From contig JARLJF010000137.1 of the NCBI GenBank assembly GCA_031291335.1, forward strand, positions 16,312 through 80,311: a stretch of 64,000 nt of DNA. Reading direction: 5' to 3'. Both the position numbers and the translations under genes were made by a program. This document shows positions 45,424 through 52,662 of the stretch, piece after piece (the first letter of the stretch is position 1; the number at the start of each line of letters is the position of its first letter). Source of the DNA: Pandoraea sp. Lineage in GTDB: Bacteria > Pseudomonadota > Gammaproteobacteria > Burkholderiales > Burkholderiaceae. The notes below the pieces were generated by a model. The model searched no databases. It was not told the DNA's origin and worked only from the letters and a program-made list of their open reading frames with translations.

Positions 45424-45462
45424 GATTTGACATTTCGTCACCCGGTGACATAATGTCAAATC
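45424..45462 (+). promoter_or_regulatory. 39-bp palindrome forming promoter and operator of the YheO-type regulator
   Basis: Outer arms GATTTGACATT (45424-45434) and AATGTCAAATC (45452-45462) are perfect; inner arms GTCACC (45437-45442) and GGTGAC (45444-45449) continue the symmetry about base 45443. Only two base pairs break it. The palindrome contains -35 TTGACA (45427-45432) and -10 CATAAT (45449-45454) at 16-bp spacing and ends exactly at the base before the ATG (45463). The predicted transcription start falls on or next to the start codon. Confidence 0.7.
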
Positions 45463-46137
45463 ATGAAATCCGCGAAATCTCCCGCCACGAGCAAGCTCGA
45501 CGAGAACACGCTGTTGTTGCGTGAAGGACGCAAGATCGTCGAAGCGCTCGGCCAGACGTTCGCACCGCTTGTCGAAGTGGTGCTGCACGACCTGACCGAT
45601 CCCGACCACGCCATCGTGGCAATCTCCAACAATTTGTCAGGACGTGAGCCAGGCGATGCCGTCACGGAGATGGGTCTCGCGCGCATTGCCGACCCGGCGT
45701 TTCCCGAAGTCATCGCGAACTATGCGAACCGATTTCCGGACGGACGCCCGGCCAAGAGCACGTCGATCGGGCTAAAGAACAGCAGCGGCGAATACGTCGC
45801 GGCCATCTGCCTGAACATGGACATCTCGATGCTCGCCGCCGCCGCTGCCAGCGTCCAGCAACTGGTGAGCGTGCCGAACCACGCGCCGACGCCGGTGCGC
45901 GAAACGCTCTCCAACCGCCGGCTCGACGACATCTCCCCGCTCATCACGGACTTTGCCGCGCAGCGCAACACGACCCCGCAGGGCCTGACGCTCGCGCAAC
46001 GTCGCGAGGCCATCCGTCTCATCGAAGCTCGCGGCCTGCTCGACCTGCGTCACGCCCATGCGGAAGTGGCGCGCGCGCTGGGTATCGCCCGCTCGACCGT
46101 CTACACCTACCTCTCCGACCCGAAAGGCGCATCATGA
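45463..46137 (+). CDS. YheO/DauR-type PAS-like transcriptional regulator
   Basis: A 224-residue regulator of the YheO family. The YheO-like PAS domain is at about residues 20-135 (LGQTFAPLVEVVLHDLTDP, NSSGEYVAAICLNMDIS) and the helix-turn-helix at about 170-220 (TLAQRREAIRLIEARGLLDL...ALGIARSTVYTYL). P. aeruginosa DauR, the characterised relative, controls D-arginine catabolism, and other members sit by dehydratase or RidA genes, as here. The start overlaps nothing upstream, and there is no leader or Shine-Dalgarno because the palindrome runs up to the ATG. Its stop overlaps the dehydratase start (ATGA). Confidence 0.82.
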   Translation: MKSAKSPATSKLDENTLLLREGRKIVEALGQTFAPLVEVVLHDLTDPDHAIVAISNNLSGREPGDAVTEMGLARIADPAFPEVIANYANRFPDGRPAKSTSIGLKNSSGEYVAAICLNMDISMLAAAAASVQQLVSVPNHAPTPVRETLSNRRLDDISPLITDFAAQRNTTPQGLTLAQRREAIRLIEARGLLDLRHAHAEVARALGIARSTVYTYLSDPKGAS

Positions 46138-47114
46138 CTGCTCCCCCGCTGGCGATCACCTATGGCGACGTTGTCGCCGCCCACGACCGGATTCGCGAGG
46201 CTGCGCATCGCACGCCGGTGCTCACGTCACGCACCGCCGACGCCATGACCGGCGCCCGCCTGTTCTTCAAGGCAGAGAATTTTCAGCGCATGGGCGCCTT
46301 CAAGTTCCGCGGGGCATTCAACGCGATCTCGCAGTTCACAGCGGAACAAAAGCGTGGCGGGGTGCTGGCGTTCTCGTCGGGCAACCATGCGCAGGCGATC
46401 GCGCTCTCGGCGCGCGAGCTGGGTGTGCCGGCGGTGATCCTGATGCCGCAGGACGCCCCGCAGATGAAGATCGACGCGACGCGAGGTTACGGCGCGGAAG
46501 TCATTCTTTTCGATCGCTACACGGAAGACCGCGAAGCGCTTTCCAAACGGCTTGCGCAAGAGCGCGGGATGACATTGATTCCACCGTACGACCATCCGCA
46601 TGTGATGGCAGGTCAGGGCACGGCGACGAAAGAGTTGATCGAAGACGCGGGCGAGCTGGACACACTCGTGGTGTGTCTTGGCGGCGGGGGCCTGCTCTCC
46701 GGCAGCGCAGTCGCAGCACGCGCGTTGAATCCGAACATCGAGATTTTCGGCGTGGAGCCGGAAGCCGGCAACGACGGCCAGCAGAGCTTCCGCTCGGGCG
46801 AGATCGTGCACATCGAGACACCGCGCACGATTGCCGACGGTGCGCAGACCCAGCATCTCGGCGAGCACACGTTCCCGGTGATTCGTTCGCTCGTGGACGA
46901 CATCCTGACCGTCACCGACGACGAACTGGTGCAGACGATGAAGTTCTTCGCAAGCCGCATGAAGATCGTGGTCGAGCCGACGGGCTGCCTCGCTGCGGCA
47001 GCCGTTATGCAGGGCAAGGTGGATATTCGTGGCAAGCGTGTGGGCATCATCCTGTCGGGCGGCAACGTCGACATGGCACGCTTCGCAAAACTCACACTCG
47101 GAGAGGCAGCATGA
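46134..47114 (+). CDS. Threonine/serine dehydratase-like PLP enzyme
   Basis: A 326-residue fold-type II enzyme of the serine racemase / hydroxyaspartate dehydratase group. PLP lysine K57 (AFKFRGAFNA), SSGNHAQAIALSA, tetraglycine loop CLGGGGLLSGSAVAA and the late ILSGGNVDM cofactor motif are all in place. It lacks the C-terminal ACT/regulatory domain of biosynthetic IlvA, so it is catabolic. It likely dehydrates a beta-hydroxy amino acid (Thr, Ser or 3-hydroxyaspartate) to an enamine. It overlaps both neighbours by four bases, between a YheO-type regulator and RidA. Confidence 0.84.
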   Translation: MTAPPLAITYGDVVAAHDRIREAAHRTPVLTSRTADAMTGARLFFKAENFQRMGAFKFRGAFNAISQFTAEQKRGGVLAFSSGNHAQAIALSARELGVPAVILMPQDAPQMKIDATRGYGAEVILFDRYTEDREALSKRLAQERGMTLIPPYDHPHVMAGQGTATKELIEDAGELDTLVVCLGGGGLLSGSAVAARALNPNIEIFGVEPEAGNDGQQSFRSGEIVHIETPRTIADGAQTQHLGEHTFPVIRSLVDDILTVTDDELVQTMKFFASRMKIVVEPTGCLAAAAVMQGKVDIRGKRVGIILSGGNVDMARFAKLTLGEAA

Positions 47115-47509
47115 GCGTTCAGGAACGCGGTATTGAATCAGTCAACGTGCCGACACTGCAACCGCCGCGAGGTCACTATTCGCACGGCGTGTGCGCAGGT
47201 GGCTTCGTGTTCGTGTCGGGACAATTGCCGATCACGCCCGAGGGCGAACGCCTCGTTGGCGCGCCGTTTGCGGTGCAAGCGAAGCAGGCGCTGGATAACG
47301 TCGCGGCCATTCTCGCTGCGTGCGGCACGCGCATCGACCGGTTGGTGCAGGTGCGTGTGTACATCACGAATGTCGACGATTGGGGCCCGTTCAACGAGGT
47401 CTACGCCGCCTGGGCAGGCGACGCGAAACCCGCTCGGGCCGTCGTGCCTGTGCCTGCGCTCAGTCATGGCGTGGCCGTGGAGATCGAGGCGACGGCGTTG
47501 GCGGGGTGA
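47111..47509 (+). CDS. RidA-family enamine/imine deaminase
   Basis: A 132-residue RidA/YjgF protein. The ATG at 47111 overlaps the dehydratase stop. Motifs: YSHGVCAGGFVFVSGQLPI (about 18-36) and the arginine of the active site in KPARAVVPVPALSHGVAVEIEATA. RidA hydrolyses the reactive 2-aminoacrylate/enamine intermediates made by PLP dehydratases. Tight coupling to the dehydratase supports that role here. It is encoded in a longer open frame starting at 46058, but that upstream part runs across the dehydratase and is not real. Confidence 0.88.
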   Translation: MSVQERGIESVNVPTLQPPRGHYSHGVCAGGFVFVSGQLPITPEGERLVGAPFAVQAKQALDNVAAILAACGTRIDRLVQVRVYITNVDDWGPFNEVYAAWAGDAKPARAVVPVPALSHGVAVEIEATALAG

Positions 47510-47771
47510 CGACTCGCGCGCCATCATCCCGAACGCCACGCGGAGGATGTGCCACCTTCGCCGCGAGGTTGCGCCTGAAAAAGGGCGCACATCGCGGCGA
47601 TTGCGTCGGCAATTTCCCGAAATATCGAGTACAGAAGCAAAAGAAGGCCCCGCACATAGCCATACACGGAAAACCTCGCTACGCTGGGGTCTTTTGAAAG
47701 ATCTGCGTCGGCACCGCGCCGCGACACGATGAAACATCGCGGCTGTCGACGTCGGTCAATTCTGATTGCCC

Positions 47772-48800
47772 ATGACGACGCCTCCCGTTTCTCCGCACGA
47801 CTCCGTTGACCCGACGCCTACCCCGGGCGCATCGACATCCGCCGACGCCATCCAGGCCGGCGCTCCCCATCAGTCACTGCGCCCCAATGCCGACGACGAG
47901 CCGATGCGGCTGATCACCAGCTTCAATGACGTTTTCGTTGTTGTAGCGTCGGCGCTGCTCATGTTCGGCACCCTCTGGCTGACCAGCGCATTGCCGCGGT
48001 GGCTTGGGACGTTGGTCTGCGCGGCGCTCATCTGGGGACTGTCCGAGATTTTCGTACGGCGCCGCCGGATGGCATTGCCTGCGCTTTGCTATTGCTTCGG
48101 GTTCATCGCTACGTTCGCTAGCATCGGCATCATCGCCATCAATCCCGTGGCAATGGCGCAACTCGGAGAACATGGACACACGTCGTCGAACCTCGGCGTC
48201 GGCATCCTGCTCCTGCTCGCCTCCAGCTATGCCGGGATCGGCATCGCTACCGCGTTGTATTGGCATCGCTTCCGCGTGCCGGTCACGATTGCGATGGGGA
48301 TCGGCGGGGTGGTTTGGGTGAGCTGGCTGCTTGTGCTGATTCTCAACGAGAACCTTGTCGTCGCCATGCGCATTGCGAATATCATCGCGGGCCTCGCGAT
48401 CTTTGTCTGGGCGCTGCGCTGGGACGCACAAGACCCGCAGCGCACCTCCATTCGCTCGGACGTCGCATTCTGGCTGCACCTGCTCGCCGCATGCATGGTC
48501 ACGCACCCTATCTTCTGGGCGCTCATGCCGGACTACCCCGTCGCCGCCATCGGTGTTTTCGTGGTGCTCACCGTGATCTCACTCGTGATCGACCGGCGCG
48601 CCCTCATGATGTCGTCGCTGCTTTACGTGATCAGCGCGATTCTGAGCGTGATGGTGACCTCGACGGCCACGCAGTCATTGGCGGTCGTCGCCGTCGTCGT
48701 GGGCGGTGCGCTGCTGCTGTTGTCGGCGTTCTGGCATCCGGCGCGTGCAATCGTGCTTAAGCGACTCCCCGCAAGCTGGCGGGCGCGCCTGCCGCAGTAG
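47772..48800 (+). CDS. Polytopic membrane protein, unknown function (first of tandem pair)
   Basis: A 342-residue protein with a ~45-residue polar N-terminus and about nine or ten membrane spans. A conserved segment DDEPMRLITSFNDVFVVVAS (about 39-58) is followed by WGLSEIFVRRRRMALPAL (about 87-104). It is similar along its whole length to the next gene. ATG 47772 chosen (TTG 47766 possible). I do not recognise the family. No enzymatic motif is seen, and the neighbours on both sides do not suggest a role. Confidence 0.6.
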   Translation: MTTPPVSPHDSVDPTPTPGASTSADAIQAGAPHQSLRPNADDEPMRLITSFNDVFVVVASALLMFGTLWLTSALPRWLGTLVCAALIWGLSEIFVRRRRMALPALCYCFGFIATFASIGIIAINPVAMAQLGEHGHTSSNLGVGILLLLASSYAGIGIATALYWHRFRVPVTIAMGIGGVVWVSWLLVLILNENLVVAMRIANIIAGLAIFVWALRWDAQDPQRTSIRSDVAFWLHLLAACMVTHPIFWALMPDYPVAAIGVFVVLTVISLVIDRRALMMSSLLYVISAILSVMVTSTATQSLAVVAVVVGGALLLLSAFWHPARAIVLKRLPASWRARLPQ

Positions 48801-48980
48801 CGTTGCAACACCGGATCGGGCGCGCAGGAAAAATCCCAAACAAGCAGCAGGGGGCGGCCAATGAGGCAATCCCCATGCCGTGCGTGGGGCGTCTTCGCTA
48901 CACTTTAGGACTCCTGTCCGATAGGCCCGCTTCGCCGGTACATGTCGGGCGCCAAACGCCGACAACCGCCGAGCCGAGTC

Positions 48981-49910
48981 ATGACGACACCCGCCGCCTC
49001 ACCGTCCCCCGCAGACACGCCGCCAACCACGCAGCAGCGCATCGATGATGAACCGTTGCGGCTTGTCACGAGTTACAACGACATATTCGTTGTCATCGCG
49101 GCTAGCCTGCTCATGTTCGGAACCCTCTGGCTTACCGCGACCGCGTCGCTGCCGCAGTGGTTGAGTGCGCTCATCGTCATCGCCATCACATGGGGCTTAT
49201 CCGAGATTTTCGTGCGACGGCGTCGTATGGCGCTCCCAGCGCTGTTCTTCGCCCATCTCTTCGTGAGTTCCCTTTTCTACATCAACGTCGATGGCACTGA
49301 CTCGCTGCCCGTAGAAGAGTCAGTGAGTTGGGGGACGCTGCTCGCGACCTGCCTTTGCACTGGTTTCGGTACAGCGCTCTACTGGTGGCGATTTCGCGTA
49401 CCTGCCGTCGTCGCGATGGGCATCGCGAGTTGGGTGCTCGCCATTTGGCTGCATGTCTCCACGCTGGTGGATGGCGCAACCCCATGGTTACTGGCCAGCA
49501 CCGTCATCGCCGGCCTCGCGATCTTCACCTGGGCGCTGCGCTGGGACTCACAGGATCTGCAACGCACTTCCCTGCGCTCGGACATCGCTTTCTGGTTACA
49601 TCTGCTCGCCGCGTGCATGATTGCCCATCCGATCTTCTGGGTGCTCTCGCCGGATCATCCGGTTGCTGTCATCGCGGTGTTCCTGCTACTGACGGCAGTC
49701 TCTATTGCGATCGATCGCCGCGCGCTGATCGTTTCGTCGCTGATCTATGTGCTGATTTCTTTGAATGTGGCAGAGATCGAAGTCAGTCTCGCCATCGTCT
49801 CTATTGTGGTCGGCAGCACACTACTGGTGCTTTCCATTTTCTGGCGTGCATCGCGTCGCGCCGTGCTGCGGTTGTTGCCGGCCGGTTGGCAAACACGCCT
49901 GCCGCACTGA
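48981..49910 (+). CDS. Polytopic membrane protein, unknown function (second of tandem pair)
   Basis: A 309-residue paralogue of the preceding gene: DDEPLRLVTSYNDIFVVIAA and WGLSEIFVRRRRMALPAL recur at the same relative places, and both end in a similar 'LLP-GW-TRLPH'-like tail (here LLPAGWQTRLPH). About nine or ten membrane spans. I set the start at ATG 48981, which gives the MTTP opening shared with its paralogue; ATG 48942 is an alternative. Function unknown; it is a clear case of tandem duplication. Confidence 0.6.
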   Translation: MTTPAASPSPADTPPTTQQRIDDEPLRLVTSYNDIFVVIAASLLMFGTLWLTATASLPQWLSALIVIAITWGLSEIFVRRRRMALPALFFAHLFVSSLFYINVDGTDSLPVEESVSWGTLLATCLCTGFGTALYWWRFRVPAVVAMGIASWVLAIWLHVSTLVDGATPWLLASTVIAGLAIFTWALRWDSQDLQRTSLRSDIAFWLHLLAACMIAHPIFWVLSPDHPVAVIAVFLLLTAVSIAIDRRALIVSSLIYVLISLNVAEIEVSLAIVSIVVGSTLLVLSIFWRASRRAVLRLLPAGWQTRLPH

Positions 49911-49945
49911 TTCGGCGAAACGTATCCTTCGAACCGGCGTCAGAT

Positions 49946-49969
49946 GCCGCGCCCTACTCCCGGCGCGGC
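49946..49969 (+). terminator. Hairpin between convergent genes
   Basis: GCCGCGCC (49946-49953) and GGCGCGGC (49962-49969) form a perfect 8-bp stem with an 8-nt loop in the 79-bp space between the membrane-protein gene and the convergent PhnZ-like gene. No T-run. Confidence 0.5.
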
Positions 49970-49989
49970 CCGTGGCTTTGCCCGCCGAC

Positions 49990-50538
49990 TTACTGGAGCG
50001 TCACCCGTTCCAGCACCTTCATGTAGTGATCGAGTGACGGCGTCGCCATGCCGGCGACCTTTGCACGGTCGTCCCAGCGGCGCAGGCGCAATGCCGCCTG
50101 CGCGTGCTCACGCGCAAGGAACGTCTTCGCCTCGTCATCGCCGAACACCCCGCCCTGCAATGCCAGACTCCGCACGGAATCGACCGAGAGCTTGCCGTAG
50201 TACTCGGGATCGATGGCGCACAGGCAACGTTTGGCGTCCACATGCAGGCGAATCGGATCGAGCACCGCGTCGCTGAACAACGGGCGCAGGAAAGGTAACG
50301 CGAAGTATTGATGAAGATCGTCGATGCCGCGCTCGGTGGGTGTTTCGCCCTGAAGATTGAGCAGATGGCCGAGATCGTGGAGAAAACTGGCAGCGACGAG
50401 CGCCTCGTCGGCGCCCTCGCTCTCGGCGAGCGCGCCGCTTTGCAGCGCGTGCTCCAGTTGGGTGACAGGCTCGCCGCTATAGGCGATCGAACCGAATTTA
50501 TCGAACAGGGTGCGGATGTCCGGTAGGCTCAGGGCCAT
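49990..50538 (-). CDS. PhnZ-like HD-domain di-iron protein of phosphonate metabolism
   Basis: A 182-residue HD-domain protein matching PhnZ, the mixed-valence di-iron oxygenase that cleaves 2-amino-1-hydroxyethylphosphonate to glycine and phosphate. Residues in this protein correspond, with an offset of about -4, to recalled PhnZ residues: Y20 and E23 (YSGE), H30 (QLEHA), H54-D55 and H58 (FLHDLGH), H76 (DDLHQYF), H99 (RLHVDAK), D157 (RRWDD). The full metal site is therefore kept. It lacks a neighbouring PhnY*-type hydroxylase, but HD proteins of this type accompany PhnW/PhnY/PhnA clusters. The ATG at 50538 overlaps the end of the upstream gene by 41 bp. Confidence 0.82.
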   Translation of the reverse strand: MALSLPDIRTLFDKFGSIAYSGEPVTQLEHALQSGALAESEGADEALVAASFLHDLGHLLNLQGETPTERGIDDLHQYFALPFLRPLFSDAVLDPIRLHVDAKRCLCAIDPEYYGKLSVDSVRSLALQGGVFGDDEAKTFLAREHAQAALRLRRWDDRAKVAGMATPSLDHYMKVLERVTLQ

Positions 50539-52315
50539 CGTGTGAACTCTCGTTGTCGTCGCGAGAACTTGGGGCAGCGGCCGTCGCGACATCGGCAAGC
50601 GCCGCCAGCTTCGACACCTTCGTTTCCTTCGGCGTCTTGGTGTCCTTCGTCTCCTTCGTGTCCTTGCCGTCCTTCGGCTTGTCTCGCATGCGGCTCTTGC
50701 GCAAGGCCCCCGCGTCATCGAGCACCGGATACGCCGTCGAGCAGAACAACGAATTGAGACGCTTCATGTCGCTGATGATGTCCAGGTGCAGCGAACTCGT
50801 CTCGATACTCTGCACCGACTGGCCCGCCAGACGATTCAAGTGCGTGTACGAATAGGCGCGCTCCAGATCGCGGAAGCTCTCTTTCTCGGCCATGAGCCGC
50901 TGCGCACTCTTCAGGTCCGTGTTCAGAAACACCGACAGACCCAGTTGCAGGTTCGTTACCAGCCGCGCGTGCATGTCGCAGATTTCCTGCAACCCTGCCT
51001 CGGAGAACGACAGCTTGTGCGAGATCTTCTTCTCTTCGACCTCCGTCACCATGCGCTCAATGATGTCGCCCGCATGCTCCAGATTAATCGTGAGCGAGAT
51101 GATGTCCGTCCAGCGACGGCTGTCCTGCTCGCTCAGGTTCTCGCGCGAGACACGCGTCAGGTACATCTTCACTGCGGTGTAGAGATGGTCGACGTCATCG
51201 TCGAGCCGACGTGTCTCGCGAGCGCGCACCACGTCGTTGCTGCGAATGACTTCGAGCAGACCGTTGAGCATCTGCTCGACGATGTCGCCCATGCGCAGCG
51301 TTTCGCGCGTCGCGTTGGACAGCGCCACCGACGGCGTCTCCAACGCACTCTCATCCAGGTGGCGGGGACGTGTCACGCCGTCCGCCTCCGGCTTTTCGGC
51401 GAGCAGACGAACGCACAAGCGCGCCATTGGCTCGGTGAAGGCGAGAAACATCACGCAACGCACCAGGTTGTACAACACATGGAAGTTGACGACGGCTTGC
51501 GCGGGCGCGTCCGAGAGCCAGTTCACGAGCATCGGCGCATAGTCGACGAACGGCAGCACGAGCAGGCAGCCGATCAACTTGAAGATGAGGCTGCCGAACA
51601 CCACACGACGCCCCGCCGCGTTCTGCCCGGCCGAGGTCAGCATCGCCAGCATGCCGCTGCCGAGATTGGCACCGATCACGAGGCACAGCGCCACCTTGAG
51701 GGAAATCACGCCCGACGACGCCAGCGTCGCCGTGAGCAGCACCGCCGCCAGACTCGAATACGACACCATGGCGAAGAGCGCGCCGATCAGCGTGTCGAGC
51801 ATCACGTCGCCGGTCAGCGAGCCGAACAGCACCTTCACGCCCGCCGCTTCAGTCATCGGCGTGGTGGCGCCCACGATCAGTTGCAACGCCAGAATGATCA
51901 GGCCGAGCCCGATTGACACGCGACCAAGCTGGCCGGCGCGCGTCTGTTTTCGTGACAGGAAGAAGATGACGCCGAAGAAGATCAGCAGTGGCGAGAGCCA
52001 GTGCAGATCGAACGTCAGGATCCGCGCCATGAGCGCGGTGCCGACGTCCGCGCCAAGCATGATCGACAGCGCGGGGGCCAGCGCAATCAGCCCCTGTGCG
52101 CCGAACGACGAGACGATGAGCGCCGTCGCGTTACTGCTTTGCACGAGGCCCGTGACGAGCACCCCGCCCGCGAACGCGAGGAAGCGGTTCGAAATGCTGT
52201 GCGACAGAATACGCCGCAAATCGGCACCGTAGACGCGCAGGACCCCGGTACGCACGATGTGCGTACCCCAGATCAGCATCGCCACGCCGGAGAGAAGGTT
52301 GAGCAGTGTCAGCAT
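50498..52315 (-). CDS. Na+/phosphate cotransporter with PhoU-like domain
   Basis: A 605-residue NptA/PNaS-type carrier. The N-terminal half holds two inverted membrane repeats with QSSNATALIVSSFGAQG and YSSLAAVLLTATLASSG and the GANLGSGMLAM loop. A PhoU-like helical domain spans about residues 340-540 (VSRENLSEQDSRRWTDIISL, HAGDIIERMVTEVEEKKISH). The last ~60 residues are a charged, low-complexity tail rich in Lys, Thr and Asp. ATG 52315 fits the family. The gene ends inside the PhnZ-like gene (41-bp overlap), so the two are translationally coupled. It would import the phosphate released or needed in phosphonate use. Confidence 0.84.
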   Translation of the reverse strand: MLTLLNLLSGVAMLIWGTHIVRTGVLRVYGADLRRILSHSISNRFLAFAGGVLVTGLVQSSNATALIVSSFGAQGLIALAPALSIMLGADVGTALMARILTFDLHWLSPLLIFFGVIFFLSRKQTRAGQLGRVSIGLGLIILALQLIVGATTPMTEAAGVKVLFGSLTGDVMLDTLIGALFAMVSYSSLAAVLLTATLASSGVISLKVALCLVIGANLGSGMLAMLTSAGQNAAGRRVVFGSLIFKLIGCLLVLPFVDYAPMLVNWLSDAPAQAVVNFHVLYNLVRCVMFLAFTEPMARLCVRLLAEKPEADGVTRPRHLDESALETPSVALSNATRETLRMGDIVEQMLNGLLEVIRSNDVVRARETRRLDDDVDHLYTAVKMYLTRVSRENLSEQDSRRWTDIISLTINLEHAGDIIERMVTEVEEKKISHKLSFSEAGLQEICDMHARLVTNLQLGLSVFLNTDLKSAQRLMAEKESFRDLERAYSYTHLNRLAGQSVQSIETSSLHLDIISDMKRLNSLFCSTAYPVLDDAGALRKSRMRDKPKDGKDTKETKDTKTPKETKVSKLAALADVATAAAPSSRDDNESSHDGPEPTGHPHPVR

Positions 52316-52662
52316 GCCAGTGTTCCGTGATCTTATTGTCGACGGGACAGGCAGCGCTTCGCGCCGCCAACATGACGCGTCCACTGGTTTGCCAAACCGG
52401 CATCCCGCGTCAGTCCAACACTGGCGTCGGGATGCGTATGAAGTGCACGCGTCATGCGTATCCCCAATCGATACACCGTACACCAAAATGACCAGCGCAA
52501 CAATCGTGTCATCAATTTGTCACAATTTTTGCTCTGATTCTGCTAAGCCTTGTTGCATAAGGGTGACACGGCGGGAACAGGTCGCGTCGAGCGGCCGTTC
52601 CGCGCCGCCCTCCGGCCCATTTCACTGTCCCCGGCCGCCCCCTCCGCCTTGCGAAATCGGTC
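52316..52662. other. 347-bp gap between phnY and the phosphate carrier
   Basis: No gene seen. It contains a Pho-box-like sequence on the plus strand (52506-52523). Downstream of it on the minus strand lies an AT-rich stretch before the carrier, where its promoter would be expected. The short open frames across the gap have no start signal. Confidence 0.5.
52506..52523 (+). promoter_or_regulatory. Pho-box-like site (orientation opposite to the genes)
   Basis: GTGTCAT-CAAT-TTGTCAC matches the E. coli phoA box CTGTCATAAAGTTGTCAC at 15 of 18 positions. The usual direct-repeat orientation reads on the plus strand, whereas the carrier gene (start 52315) and phnY are on the minus strand. PhoB normally needs correct orientation, so function is doubtful. 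Confidence 0.35.

Noticed and set aside
46058..47509. A 483-residue open frame ending with RidA as a fusion protein
   Set aside because: Its first part is antisense-like arginine-rich sequence across the dehydratase gene; RidA has its own ATG at 47111 overlapping the dehydratase stop.
48227..48526. Small minus-strand frames within the two membrane-protein genes
   Set aside because: Shadows of the plus-strand coding frames, no start signals or family likeness.
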